Assembly (NCBI GenBank): GCA_965119745.1
Contig: OZ221973.1
Span: 1,860,001-1,924,000 of the forward strand
Reading direction: 5' to 3'
Source: CAJFUR01 sp904420575
GTDB lineage: Bacteria > Actinomycetota > Coriobacteriia > Coriobacteriales > Eggerthellaceae
Length of the DNA stretch: 64,000 bases
The position numbers were made by a program, and so were the translations under genes. The notes below the pieces were generated by a model. That model made no database searches and was not told the origin of the DNA. It worked only from the letters and a program-made list of their open reading frames with translations. Shown here in pieces: positions 8,258 to 17,700 of this stretch. The first letter of the stretch is position 1; each line of letters begins with the position of its first letter.

Positions 8258-8571
8258 AGCCGCGTTGCCGCCCGCGACGTTCGCGGGCGGCACGGTGCGG
8301 GGCCGGCCGGCGGCAGAACGCGGACGGCCCCGCGGCGGGAAGACGTGGCCGGCCGGGCGCCGGGAGGCGCAGCCGGCCGCACAGGTCCGGGGCACAGCCG
8401 GCCACGGGGGGCGGCGTGAAGACGTGGCCGGGCAACCGGTCGCGCGACCCGGGGCGCAATCGGCCGCGGGGGGCAGGTGGCTGCGGTCCGACCCCCCCCC
8501 TGCGGCGGGTCCCGGCCGGCTCCGACTCCCCCTGCGGCCGCGCTCTGGCCGCGTGCGAAAGGAGGAAGTCC
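8258..8571. repeat. GC-rich intergenic region with hairpin and 77-bp repeat
   Basis: No convincing gene is seen. Ten bases after the SpoVAE-like stop, gccgcccgcga (8267-8277) pairs perfectly with tcgcgggcggc (8281-8291) on a three-base loop, a likely transcript-end or processing hairpin without a U-tract. Beyond it, two degenerate units each start with gaagacgtggccgg (about 8339 and 8416, 77 bases apart) and contain cggccgc/cggccac blocks. A run of nine C lies at about 8492-8500. AAAGGAGG at 8559-8566 is the ribosome site of the next gene. Confidence 0.6.
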
Positions 8572-8778
8572 ATGTGCGGGTATGCATGCGTGAACTGCGG
8601 AAGGTGTCGCGGGGAGGTTTCTGCGTTCGCGTCGTCGATGGACAAGGTCCCCGGCTACTGCGCCGCTTGCGGCACGCTGAACGGCCCTTCCGCAAAGACG
8701 TGCTCGACGTGCGGGGCGGTGGTCGATGCGGCTTCCGTGGCCAAAAAGGCGCAGGACGACTTTTTGGGAAGAGAGTGA
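8572..8778 (+). CDS. Small Cys-rich zinc-ribbon protein
   Basis: A 68-residue protein beginning MCGYACVNCGRCRG with a second pair of CxxC motifs, GYCAACG and KTCSTCGAVVDAAS, eight Cys in all, suggesting one or two zinc ribbons. It is preceded by AAAGGAGG at 8559-8566 and sits nine bases before the radical SAM gene. A comparable zinc-ribbon protein beginning MCFRPAAVD is in the second molybdenum island at 27275. Function is not known; a metal-delivery, scaffold or assembly role for the neighbouring enzymes is conceivable. Confidence 0.75.
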   Translation: MCGYACVNCGRCRGEVSAFASSMDKVPGYCAACGTLNGPSAKTCSTCGAVVDAASVAKKAQDDFLGRE

Positions 8779-8786
8779 GGGACGCC

Positions 8787-10076
8787 GTGGATCTGAAAGC
8801 GTATGCCCGCATGTTCGAAGAGGCCGAGAAGGACTTCGAGAGCGCCATGGGGAAATACGGCGTGCCGTTCGAAGAGGCCGAGTCGTCCCCTCGTTCGGAG
8901 CGCGGGCGCATGGGCCGGCGGGGTTGCCATTGCGAGAACGGCGGGTCCTCGATCTGGCGGAACTGGATATCGCCCGCGTGCCTCGCCTGCCGCACGGGCG
9001 AGGGGACGGGGTCGGTCTTCGTCGACCTGCGCTGCACGAAAAACTGCTATTTCTGCTTCAACGCCAACCAGCCGCATTACGACCATTTCCGCAGCCACGA
9101 GCGCGACATCGTGCTCGAGCTCGAGCAGGCCCACGCCGCAGGGGCGGCATACCGCTTCCTGGCCATCACGGGGGGAGAGCCTCTGCTGCACGAAGACAGG
9201 GTGATCGCTTTCCTCGAGCGCGCCGCCCAGCGGTATCCCGAGGCGCACAAGCGCCTGTACACGAACGGCGACCTTTTGACCGAACGGGGCCTCGCAAGGC
9301 TGGCCGACAGCGGCTTGACGGAGATCCGCTTCAGCGTGAAGCCCCTGGACGCCGACGACCGGCAAGAGCACGTGTACGCCATGATGGAGAAGGCCGCCGC
9401 CGTGCTGCCCGACGTGGTGGTCGAAGTGCCGGTGATACCCGGCTCGCTGGAAGAGATGAAGGGGCTCGTGCGCCGCGCGGACGGGCTGGGGGTGCGCGGG
9501 ATCAACCTGTTGGAGTTCTGCTTCCCGCTCTGCAATGCCGAAGAGTTCTTGAAGCGTGGCCTGGCGCTGCGCAAGCGGCCGTACCGGTTCTTGTACGACT
9601 ACTGGTACCGCGGCGGCGTCCCCGTCGCGCAAAGCGAACGCGAGGCACTCGCCTTGTTGGAGTTCGCCGACCGGGAGGACCTGCGGATCGGCATGCACTA
9701 CTGCAGTGCCGACAACCGGAATGCCGGCCAGGTCAACCTGCAGGACAAGGCGTTCGAGGCCAAAAGGGACGTGCGGCGCGTCTATCCTTGGATTGAACGC
9801 GACGGAGACGACTACTTCCTGAAGTGCGCGAAGGCGTTCGGCGACGACGTGGCGCCCGTCAAGGAATGGGCCGAGAGCGCAGCGGCCCCCTGCCATGTCA
9901 ACGCAGGCGTCCCCAGCATCGCGTTCCCGCTCGACCTCGTGCCCGCGGTGCGCAAGGCGTACCCGACGGTGGCGCTCGGCATGAGCGCGAACGTTCTGGA
10001 AGAGCAGGCCGACGGCTCCTTTTGCATGCGGGAGGTGGGCGTCGAAGAGCTTCCCTCGCCGGCGCCGCCCGCCTGA
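8787..10076 (+). CDS. Radical SAM protein with additional N-terminal Cys pairs
   Basis: A 429-residue protein. The radical SAM motif is CTKNCYFCFN (C83, C87, C90, C-x3-C-x2-C), followed by the GGEPLL SAM-binding motif near residue 130 and a TIM-barrel-like body. Two further pairs, C47/C49 (GCHCENGG) and C65/C68 (PACLACR), lie just before the motif and could bind a metal or auxiliary cluster. GTG at 8787 is chosen because it follows GAGTGAGG; an ATG at 8811 is a possible alternative. It probably belongs to the operon begun by the molybdenum enzyme. The reaction (peptide or cofactor modification) cannot be assigned. Confidence 0.85.
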   Translation: MDLKAYARMFEEAEKDFESAMGKYGVPFEEAESSPRSERGRMGRRGCHCENGGSSIWRNWISPACLACRTGEGTGSVFVDLRCTKNCYFCFNANQPHYDHFRSHERDIVLELEQAHAAGAAYRFLAITGGEPLLHEDRVIAFLERAAQRYPEAHKRLYTNGDLLTERGLARLADSGLTEIRFSVKPLDADDRQEHVYAMMEKAAAVLPDVVVEVPVIPGSLEEMKGLVRRADGLGVRGINLLEFCFPLCNAEEFLKRGLALRKRPYRFLYDYWYRGGVPVAQSEREALALLEFADREDLRIGMHYCSADNRNAGQVNLQDKAFEAKRDVRRVYPWIERDGDDYFLKCAKAFGDDVAPVKEWAESAAAPCHVNAGVPSIAFPLDLVPAVRKAYPTVALGMSANVLEEQADGSFCMREVGVEELPSPAPPA

Positions 10077-10365
10077 GGGCTCCCGCGCGCCATTACGGGG
10101 CAGGGCGGGGGCAGGACGCCAGCCGCGCACCCGCGTGTCGCCCGAAACGGGCGTTTTCGGGTGCAAAAACGCCCGTTCCGGGCGACGGCGAGGTGATTGC
10201 AGGCAGGTTCGTGCAGAAATCCTTATCGACATGCGGCCACGGGCCGCGTGGGGCGGCGGAGAGGCCCTCCGCGCATCTTCCGTCTTTCTGTTGAAATATG
10301 ATCGGGGAACGTGGCGGTTTGGTACAATACGGCGCATCGATCGTATGTCGAAAGGAAATCGCATC
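10077..10365. other. Intergenic region before adk with long inverted repeat
   Basis: The main feature is an imperfect inverted repeat at 10137-10186: gtcgcccgaaacgggcgtttt pairs with the downstream aaaacgcccgttccgggcgac with one mismatch, loop cgggtgc. T- and A-runs flank the loop on both strands rather than trailing the stem. Its GTCGCCCG ends recur in intergenic palindromes at 21394 and, with small changes, at 22271 and 27678. A -10 like TACAAT (10323-10328) follows for adk. Confidence 0.65.
10323..10328 (+). promoter_or_regulatory. -10 element of adk
   Basis: TACAAT in the context tttggTACAATac, 38 bases before the adk start codon. No consensus -35 is at the expected distance; TTGAAA at 10291-10296 is 26 bases away, too far. 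The element suggests that adk has its own promoter here instead of being read from secY. Confidence 0.45.
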
Positions 10366-10992
10366 ATGAACATAGTGTTGTTGGGCGCTCCCGGCGCCGG
10401 CAAGGGGACGCAGGCTGCCAAGCTCGTGGAGGAGTTCAAGCTTCCGCACATCTCCACGGGAGACATGCTGCGCGCGGCCGTGAAGGCCGGAACGCCGCTG
10501 GGGCAGAAGGCGAAGTCGTACATGGACGCGGGCGACCTCGTGCCCGACGACGTGATCATCGGCCTGGTGACCGAGCGTTTGCAGGACGCCGACACGGAGA
10601 ACGGCTTCATCCTGGACGGTTTCCCGCGCACGTCTGCCCAGGCGGTCGCCCTTGACGCCGAGCTTTCCAAGTTGGAGCGCCCGCTGGACGCCGCGCTGCT
10701 CATCGACGTGGATCCCGAGGTCATCGTGCGCCGCCTGACCTCGCGCCGCATGTGCAAGGACTGCGGCTACATCGGCACCGTCGCCGACGTGACGTGCCCC
10801 AAGTGCGGCGGCGAGATGTACCAGCGCGACGACGACAACGAGGCCACGGTGCGCAACCGCCTGGACGTCTACGAGAAGTCCACGAGCCCGCTCATCGACT
10901 ACTACCGCGGCTGCGACCTGCTGGTCTCCATCGACGGCGACCGCGACCCGCAGGTCGTGTACGCCGACGTGAAACAGGCGCTGGGGCTGTAG
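10366..10992 (+). CDS. adk: Adenylate kinase
   Basis: A 208-residue adenylate kinase (ATP + AMP = 2 ADP). The P-loop is GAPGAGKGT at residues 7-15, followed by HISTGDMLR and the AMP-site DGFPRT. It is the long form with a zinc-type LID carrying four Cys: CKDCGY and CPKCGGEM. In most bacteria adk directly follows secY; here the two are 7.5 kb apart. AAAGGAAATC precedes the ATG. Confidence 0.98.
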   Translation: MNIVLLGAPGAGKGTQAAKLVEEFKLPHISTGDMLRAAVKAGTPLGQKAKSYMDAGDLVPDDVIIGLVTERLQDADTENGFILDGFPRTSAQAVALDAELSKLERPLDAALLIDVDPEVIVRRLTSRRMCKDCGYIGTVADVTCPKCGGEMYQRDDDNEATVRNRLDVYEKSTSPLIDYYRGCDLLVSIDGDRDPQVVYADVKQALGL

Positions 10993-11000
10993 GCCCGGTC

Positions 11001-11026
11001 CGCCGCCTGCGCGGGCGGCGTGTTTT
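11001..11026 (+). terminator. Probable adk terminator
   Basis: cgccgcc (11001-11007) pairs with ggcggcg (11014-11020) over a six-base loop and is followed by TGTTTT, nine bases past the adk stop. The short U-run makes it a moderate terminator. Confidence 0.65.
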
Positions 11027-11049
11027 AGGCGTGTGCGCAGGCGCGCCCG

Positions 11050-11078
11050 TTGGAAGACGGGCGCGCCTGTCTTATAAT
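11050..11078 (+). promoter_or_regulatory. Promoter of the GT-C-like membrane protein gene
   Basis: TTGGAA (11050-11055), a 17-base spacer and TATAAT (11073-11078). The -35 lies in the loop of a perfect 12-bp hairpin, aggcgcgcccgt (11039-11050) with acgggcgcgcct (11057-11068). Transcription would start near 11085, only about five bases before the ATG at 11090, so the mRNA may be leaderless or nearly so; no Shine-Dalgarno is visible. Confidence 0.7.
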
Positions 11079-11089
11079 GCATTACCATC

Positions 11090-13267
11090 ATGCCTACCGT
11101 TCGCCAGAACATAGCATACCTGTATGCCGACCACGTACGGCCGCGCCGCAAGGCCATCAGGCGGGTCGCCCTGGCGGCGCTTTCCATCCTGGCGGCTGCG
11201 GCCCTGCTGGAAACGTTCCTGTTCAACGTGAACTTCTTCCGGTCGGCCGGCTACGACACCGTCGACCTGAGCGGCAAGCTGGAACTGCAACGCGCGCCCG
11301 ACGGCACCTATCAGCTCACTGCCGTCGATCACGTGCTGGAGTTCTCGGATCTGGGCACCGAGGTACACAACGTGCGCGTCGACTTCGATTCCGCCCAGCC
11401 CGCGCAGCTGCTCACGCTGAAGATCCAGTTCACTGACGATGCGCACCACACGTATTTCGACTCCACCGAGTACACGGCGGGCGTTCCCGACGTGCAGGTG
11501 TCCACGTATTCGTCCCAAAGCGAGTACCTCAATCTCAACACGACCGGGCTCGTCGACAACCTGCGCATCGAGGTCGTCGGCGACGACGTGTCGTATCCCA
11601 TTGCGCTCGTCGGCGTGGAGATCAACGCCCGCCATCCCTTCGACTTCAACATGGTCAGGTTCTTCGCCGTGGCCGGCATGCTGGCGCTCGTCTACGTGTT
11701 CCGCCCCCGTTCGGCCATCTACCGCATCGGCATCGTGCAGGATCCCAAGAAGTCCAAGGCCGGGATCGTGGCTGCCGTCGCCATCGAGGTATGCCTGGCG
11801 GCCTCGTTTTTGTTCATGGGATCGAACCTGGTGGGCGTGGCCACCCAAAACTACAACTACGGGTCGTGGGACGGGCACAGCCTGGTGAACACGTTCGAGG
11901 TGGGCGGCGACAATGCCCAGCAGTATGCGGAATTGGCGCGCGCCATGGCGAAGGGCCAGCTGTACCTCGACGAAGAGCCGCCGCAGTGGCTGCAGGACAT
12001 GGACGACCCCTACGACAAGGGGGCACGCGACGAGGCGCAGAAGGAGACGGGGGAGCCCTACCTGTTCGACGTGGCCTATCATGACGGGCACTACTACGTG
12101 TATTTCGGCGTGGTGCCGGTGCTGCTGTTCTATTTGCCGTTCTTCCTGCTCACGGGTTCGAACTTTCCAACGGCCATCGGCGTTCTGATCGCCGCGGTGG
12201 CATTCGTCCTGGGATGCTCGGCCCTGCTCGACCGGTTCGCGCGCTATCACTTCAAGCACGTGAGCCTGGGGCTGTACCTGCTGCTGCAGATCCCGCTCGT
12301 TGCCTGCTGCGGCATCCTGTACCTGCTGAAGTTCCCGACGTTCTATTCGCTGCCCATCATGTGCGGCCTGGCGTTTTCCGTCTGGGGCCTGTACTTCTGG
12401 ATGCGCGGGCGCGTGTCGAAGGGACCCGAGAAGTGGTATCTGGCCGGATCGCTGTGCATGGCGCTCGTGGTGGGCTGCCGTCCGCAGCTCCTGGCGCTCT
12501 CGCTTCTGGCGTTTCCCCTCTTCTGGAGGCTCTACATCACCGAGCGCCGCCTGTTCACGCCGCGGGGCGCCCGCGAGTTCGCCTGCCTGGTGGCCCCCTA
12601 CGTGGTGGTGGCGGTGGGGCTTCTGGGATACAACCACGCGCGCTTCGGGTCGCTCTTCGACTTCGGCGCGAACTACAACCTCACGGTGAACGACATGACC
12701 AAGCGCGGCATGAACGTGGGGCGCCTGGCGCCGGCGCTGTTCGCCTATTTCCTGCAGCCGCCCTGCGCGTCCGGGGTGTTCCCGTTCATCCAGCCGGCGC
12801 CGTTCGACACCACGTATCTGGGGCAGACCATCAAGGAGGTCACGTTCGGCGGCATCCTGGCCTGCCTGCCCGTGCTGTGGATCCTGCCGTTCGCGCCCCG
12901 CATCCTGCGCTTGCGCATGAAGGCGCGCTCTACGCGCACCATCATGGGCGTCATCGTGGTGCTGCTGGTCTCGGGCGTGGCGGTCGCGCTGCTCGACGCC
13001 GAGATGGCGGGCATCCTGCAGCGCTACTACGCCGACTTCGGCTTCATGTTCCTGGCGGCGGCGGTGCTGCTCGCGTTCGTCGTGAACGAGAACCTGGAGG
13101 CGGGATCGGTGGCGAAGGACTTGCTCATGAAGGTGCTGATCGTGTTGGTGGCCGCAAGCGTGGCGTACAGCGCGCTTCTGTGCTTCGTGCCCGAGACGGG
13201 CTGGTATTCCGACATCTATCCCTGGGCCTACCAGGACGTCATAGAAACGGCCCAGTTCTGGACGTGA
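11090..13267 (+). CDS. Large polytopic membrane protein, GT-C glycosyltransferase-like
   Basis: A 725-residue protein with one hydrophobic segment near residues 25-45, an extracytoplasmic beta-rich domain (about 50-180), then ten or more membrane helices. After the third helix comes an acidic loop, GGDNAQQYAELARAMAKGQL with LDEEPPQWLQDMDDPYD, resembling the first external loop of GT-C enzymes (PMT/ArnT type) where the catalytic Asp sits. It may transfer a sugar or polyprenyl-linked unit outside the membrane. It stands alone between adk and nagB, so there is no pathway context. The family call is by architecture only. Confidence 0.6.
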   Translation: MPTVRQNIAYLYADHVRPRRKAIRRVALAALSILAAAALLETFLFNVNFFRSAGYDTVDLSGKLELQRAPDGTYQLTAVDHVLEFSDLGTEVHNVRVDFDSAQPAQLLTLKIQFTDDAHHTYFDSTEYTAGVPDVQVSTYSSQSEYLNLNTTGLVDNLRIEVVGDDVSYPIALVGVEINARHPFDFNMVRFFAVAGMLALVYVFRPRSAIYRIGIVQDPKKSKAGIVAAVAIEVCLAASFLFMGSNLVGVATQNYNYGSWDGHSLVNTFEVGGDNAQQYAELARAMAKGQLYLDEEPPQWLQDMDDPYDKGARDEAQKETGEPYLFDVAYHDGHYYVYFGVVPVLLFYLPFFLLTGSNFPTAIGVLIAAVAFVLGCSALLDRFARYHFKHVSLGLYLLLQIPLVACCGILYLLKFPTFYSLPIMCGLAFSVWGLYFWMRGRVSKGPEKWYLAGSLCMALVVGCRPQLLALSLLAFPLFWRLYITERRLFTPRGAREFACLVAPYVVVAVGLLGYNHARFGSLFDFGANYNLTVNDMTKRGMNVGRLAPALFAYFLQPPCASGVFPFIQPAPFDTTYLGQTIKEVTFGGILACLPVLWILPFAPRILRLRMKARSTRTIMGVIVVLLVSGVAVALLDAEMAGILQRYYADFGFMFLAAAVLLAFVVNENLEAGSVAKDLLMKVLIVLVAASVAYSALLCFVPETGWYSDIYPWAYQDVIETAQFWT

Positions 13268-13354
13268 CGCAGGACCTCGCTGCGGTGCGTGGGCAGCCCT
13301 GGCGGCGCGGGCAGCGGCAGAGAAAGCAAGAGAAAGCAAGAGAAAGGAAACGGC

Positions 13355-14083
13355 ATGGACTTCATCGTTGCGGACACGTACGAGGACATGAGCAGGAAGG
13401 CCGCCGACGTGATCGCGGGCTGCCTTGCCACGAAGCCCGACTGCGTCCTGGGCCTGGCCACGGGCTCGACCCCCATCGGCCTGTACGCCGACCTCGTGCA
13501 GGACTGCGCCGAAGGCAGGATCAGCTTCGCCGACGCGACCACCTTCAACTTGGACGAGTACCGCGGCCTCGACCCGCAGCATGACCAGAGCTACCGCTAC
13601 TTCATGCAGCAGAACCTGTTCGACCACGTAGACGTCGACGTGGCGCGCACGCACGTGCCGGACGGCGCGAACCCGGACGCCGAGGCCGCCTGCGCGGCGT
13701 ACGAAGAGGCCATCGCCCAGGCGGACGGCATCGACCTGCAGCTGCTCGGCCTTGGACACAACGGCCACATCGGCTTCAACGAGCCCTGCGACCATTTCCC
13801 GGTGGACACGCATGTGGTGGAGCTCACCGAGAGCACCATCCAGGCGAACAGCCGCCTGTTCGACTCCGTCGACGAGGTGCCGCGCGAAGCCTACACCATG
13901 GGCATTGGCACCATCATGCGGGCGCGCAGGATCCTGGTGGTGGCCAGCGGCGAGGACAAGGCGCAGATCGTGCACGACGCCTTCTTCGGCCCCGTGACGC
14001 CCCAGGTGCCGGCATCGGTGCTGCAGCTGCACCCCGACGTGACGGTCATCGTGGACGCGAAGGCGGGGGCGCTGTGCGCGTAG
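13355..14083 (+). CDS. nagB: Glucosamine-6-phosphate deaminase
   Basis: A 242-residue NagB, converting glucosamine 6-phosphate to fructose 6-phosphate and ammonia. It has the substrate-binding LGLATGSTPIGLYADL near residue 35, NLDEYRGLDPQHDQSY, and the catalytic region LLGLGHNGHIGFNEP (about 129-143). The length is typical. The start follows GAAAGGAAA; just upstream the octamer agaaagca is repeated (13320-13340). The 3' end overlaps the vsr-like gene by ten bases. Confidence 0.96.
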   Translation: MDFIVADTYEDMSRKAADVIAGCLATKPDCVLGLATGSTPIGLYADLVQDCAEGRISFADATTFNLDEYRGLDPQHDQSYRYFMQQNLFDHVDVDVARTHVPDGANPDAEAACAAYEEAIAQADGIDLQLLGLGHNGHIGFNEPCDHFPVDTHVVELTESTIQANSRLFDSVDEVPREAYTMGIGTIMRARRILVVASGEDKAQIVHDAFFGPVTPQVPASVLQLHPDVTVIVDAKAGALCA

Positions 14084-14574
14084 GCGCGCCTGACGAACGA
14101 CGCGCCAAGCTGGCCCCGCCACCCGCGACGAACGAGCACGTGCGCAAGTCCATGCAGGGCAACAAGGGAAAGAACACCAAGCCGGAGATGCTCGTGCGCG
14201 CGCGGCTGCGCGCCGCGGGCCTCACGGGCTACCGCCTGCAGTGGAAGGTGCCCGGCCGCCCCGACATAGCCTGGCCGGGCAAGCGCGTCGCGCTGTTCAT
14301 CAACGGCTGTTTCTGGCACCGCCACGAAGGATGTCCGTACGCCACCACGCCCAAGAGCCACGTCGAGTACTGGGTCGTGAAGTTCGACCGCAACGTGGAG
14401 CGCGACGAGCGCAACCTCCAGGCGCTGAGGGAGGCCGGCTGGACCGTCCACGTGATCTGGGAGTGTCAGCTGAAGAAGAAGGCCATCGACGCCACCATGG
14501 CCGAGCTGCTTCCCCTGTTGGCCGAAGAGCTGGGCAAGACGCTCGCGGCGCCTCCATGCTCTGCACACACCTGA
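14074..14574 (+). CDS. vsr: Vsr-type very short patch repair endonuclease
   Basis: A 166-residue protein matching Vsr, which nicks at T:G mismatches left by deamination of 5-methylcytosine. It shows MQGNKGKNTKPEMLVRARL, then the catalytic region VPGRPDIAWPGKRVALFING (Asp64) and GCFWHRHEGCP with the active-site His residues, then FDRNVERDERNLQALREAGW and VIWEC. The GTG start overlaps nagB by ten bases, giving an N-terminal extension of about 25 residues; translation might start later. No cytosine methyltransferase is adjacent, unlike the classical dcm-vsr pair. Confidence 0.9.
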   Translation: MRVGAPDERRAKLAPPPATNEHVRKSMQGNKGKNTKPEMLVRARLRAAGLTGYRLQWKVPGRPDIAWPGKRVALFINGCFWHRHEGCPYATTPKSHVEYWVVKFDRNVERDERNLQALREAGWTVHVIWECQLKKKAIDATMAELLPLLAEELGKTLAAPPCSAHT

Positions 14575-14602
14575 GGCCGCTTGCCGAAATGCTGTGCCTC
14601 AC

Positions 14603-14619
14603 GTTACCCTTTGGGTAAC
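14603..14619. terminator. Small hairpin after vsr
   Basis: gttaccc (14603-14609) pairs with gggtaac (14613-14619) on a TTT loop. There is no U-tract, so termination is uncertain. The remaining 175 bases to nifJ hold a possible -10, TATCAT (14649-14654), and the direct repeat gcacggcgcttt (near 14678 and 14737), which points to a long structured nifJ leader. Confidence 0.4.
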
Positions 14620-14795
14620 CGTGCATCCGATGGGGAAGCGCGCCCTGATATCATGAATGCGGTTATCCGACCCGCACGGCGCTTTGCGTGCGAAACGGTT
14701 GCCGAGGCGCCGCGCGTGCCCGTCTCTGCTTCGCTGCACGGCGCTTTCTTGTAGGCGTCCGGTCGGTGGCGACAACCCATCATAAGGAGAGGTGT

Positions 14796-17700
14796 ATGAC
14801 CAGAGAATTCAAGTCCATGGACGGCAACAACGCCGCAGCCTACGTCTCCTATGCGTTCACCGAGGTGGCAGGCATCTACCCCATCACCCCGTCGAGCCCT
14901 ATGGCCGACTTCGTGGACCAGTGGGCGGCTGCCGGGAAGAAGAACATCTTCGGCACCCCGGTGAAGGTATGCGAGATGCAGTCCGAAGGCGGAGCTGCCG
15001 GCGCGGTCCACGGATCGCTCGCCGCCGGTGCCCTGACCACCACCTATACCGCCTCCCAGGGCCTGCTGCTCATGATCCCCAACATGTACAAGATCGCCGC
15101 CGAACAGCTGCCGGCCGTGTTCCACGTGAGCGCTCGCACGGTGGCCACGCAGGCGCTTTCCATCTTCGGCGACCATTCCGACGTCATGGCCTGCCGCCAG
15201 ACGGGCTTCGCCATGCTGGCCGAAAGCAACGTGCAGGAAGTCATGGACCTCTCCGCCGTGGCGCACCTGTCCGCCATCAAAGGCCGCATGCCCTTCATCA
15301 ACTTCTTCGACGGCTTCCGTACCTCGCACGAAGTGCAGAAGATCGCCGTGTGGGACTACGACGATTTGGCCGGGATGTGCGACATGGATGCCGTGCGCGC
15401 CTTCCGCGACCACGCGCTCAACCCGGAGCGTCCGGCCATGCGCGGCAGCCATGAGAACGGCGACATCTTCTTCCAACACCGCGAGGCGTGCAACGGCCAC
15501 TACGACGCGCTGCCGGCGGTCGTGGAAGACTACCTGCATCAGGTGAATGCCAAGCTGGGCACGGACTACCAGCTGTTCAACTACTACGGCGCCCCCGACG
15601 CCGACCGCGTGATCGTGGCCATGGGCTCGTTCTGCGACGTGGCGGAAGAGGTCATCGACTACCTGAACGCCCATGGCGAGAAGGTGGGCCTGGTGAAGGT
15701 GCGCCTGTACCGCCCGTTCGTGTCGAGCAAGTTCGTGGAGGCGCTGCCCGCGACGGTGCGCAAGATCGCCGTCATGGACCGCACGAAGGAGCCGGGCGCC
15801 CTCGGCGAGCCGCTGTACATGGATGTGATCAACGCGCTTTCGCAGGAGGGCCGCGACGGCCTCACCGTGGTGGGCGGCCGCTATGGCCTGGGCTCGAAGG
15901 ATACGCCGCCGGCCTCGGTGTTCGCCGTGTACACGGAGCTGGCGAAGGCCGAACCGCGCCGCGAGTTCACGGTGGGCATCGTGGACGACGTGACGAACCT
16001 GTCGCTTCCCGAAGACCCGAACTGCCCGAACACGGCGTCCGAGGGCACCATCGAGTGCAAGTTCTGGGGCCTCGGCGGCGACGGCACGGTGGGCGCGAAC
16101 AAGAACTCCATCAAGATCATCGGCGACCACACCGACAAATACGTGCAGGCCTACTTCCAGTACGACTCGAAGAAGACCGGCGGCGTGACCATCAGCCACC
16201 TGCGCTTCGGCGATGCGCCCATCAAGAGCCCCTACTACATCAACAAGGCCGACTTCGTGGCGTGCCACAACCCCTCGTACGTGACCAAGGGCTTCCGCAT
16301 GGTCAACGACGTGAAGCCGGGCGGCACGTACCTCATCAACTGCCAGTGGTCGCCCGAAGAGCTGGAACATCATCTGGGTGCCGAGGCGAAGCGCTACATC
16401 GCGAACAACGGCATCAAACTCTACACCATCAATGCCATCGACCTTGCCCGCGAGATCGGCATGGGCAAACGGACGAACACCATCCTGCAGTCGGCGTTCT
16501 TCACTTTGGCGAACGTCATGCCCCAGGAAGAGGCCATCCAGTACATGAAGGACGCGGCCACGAAGTCTTACCTGAAGAAGGGCCAGGACGTCGTGGACAT
16601 GAACCATCGCGCCATCGACGCGGGCGCCACCGCGTTCGTGCAGGTGGAGGTGCCGGCCGCGTGGGCCGACGCCGCCGACGACGCCGACGGTTCGGAGCTT
16701 TCCGGCCGCCCGGAGCTGGTGAAGCAGGTCCGCGAGATCATGGAGCCGGTCGGCCGCATGGACGGCGACCGCTTGCCGGTGTCCGCCTTCGTGGCGCACG
16801 TCGACGGCCAGTTCGAGCAGGGTGCCGCTGCCTTCGAGAAGCGTGGCGTGGCCGTGAGCGTGCCCGCCTGGGACGCCGAGACGTGCATCCAGTGCAACAA
16901 CTGCGCCTTCGTGTGCCCGCACGCCACCATCCGCCCGTTCGCCCTCACGGCGGACGAGGCTGCCGCCGCCCCGGCAGGCATGAAGCTCGTCCCCGCCAAG
17001 GGCAAGGCAGCGGGCGGCTATCAGTACACGCTGGCCATCTCTCCGCTCGACTGCATGGGCTGCGGCGTGTGCATCGGGCAGTGCCCCACGGACTCGCTGA
17101 CCATGGTGCCGGCAGAGGGCGAGCTTGCCGAGCAGGAGGCGTTCGACTACTGTGTGGCCCATGTGGCCGACAAGCCCGAGCTGGCCGACACCAGCGTCAA
17201 GGGAAGCCAGTTCAAGCGGCCTTTGCTGGAATTCTCGGGCGCTTGTGCCGGCTGCGCCGAGACCTCCTACGCGAAGCTGGTCACCCAGATGTTCGGTGAC
17301 CGCATGTACATCACGAACGCTACGGGCTGCTCGTCCATCTGGGGCGGTCCCGCCGCCACGTCGCCGTACACGGTGAACGCCGAAGGACATGGCCCTGCGT
17401 GGTCCAACTCGCTGTTCGAGGACAACGCCGAACATGGCCTGGGCATGCTGCTCGGCCACGAGGCGGTGCGCACGCGCCTCGCGGGCCTGCTGGAAGACAT
17501 GGCGGCTAGCGACAAGACCCCGGCCGAAACGAAGGCCCTCATCGCCTCCTTCTTGGAGACGGCCGAGGACGGCGCCGCCAACGCCGAGGCCGTCCGTGCG
17601 CTCGTTCCCGCCTTGGAGGCGGCCGCAGAGGACGGGTGCCCCGTGGCGCCCGAGATACTCGCGAACAAGGAGTACCTGGCCAAGAAGTCCGTCTGGATCT

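Noticed and set aside
10291..10328. Full sigma-70 promoter TTGAAA/TACAAT for adk
   Set aside because: The spacing is 26 bases, too long; only the -10 is kept.
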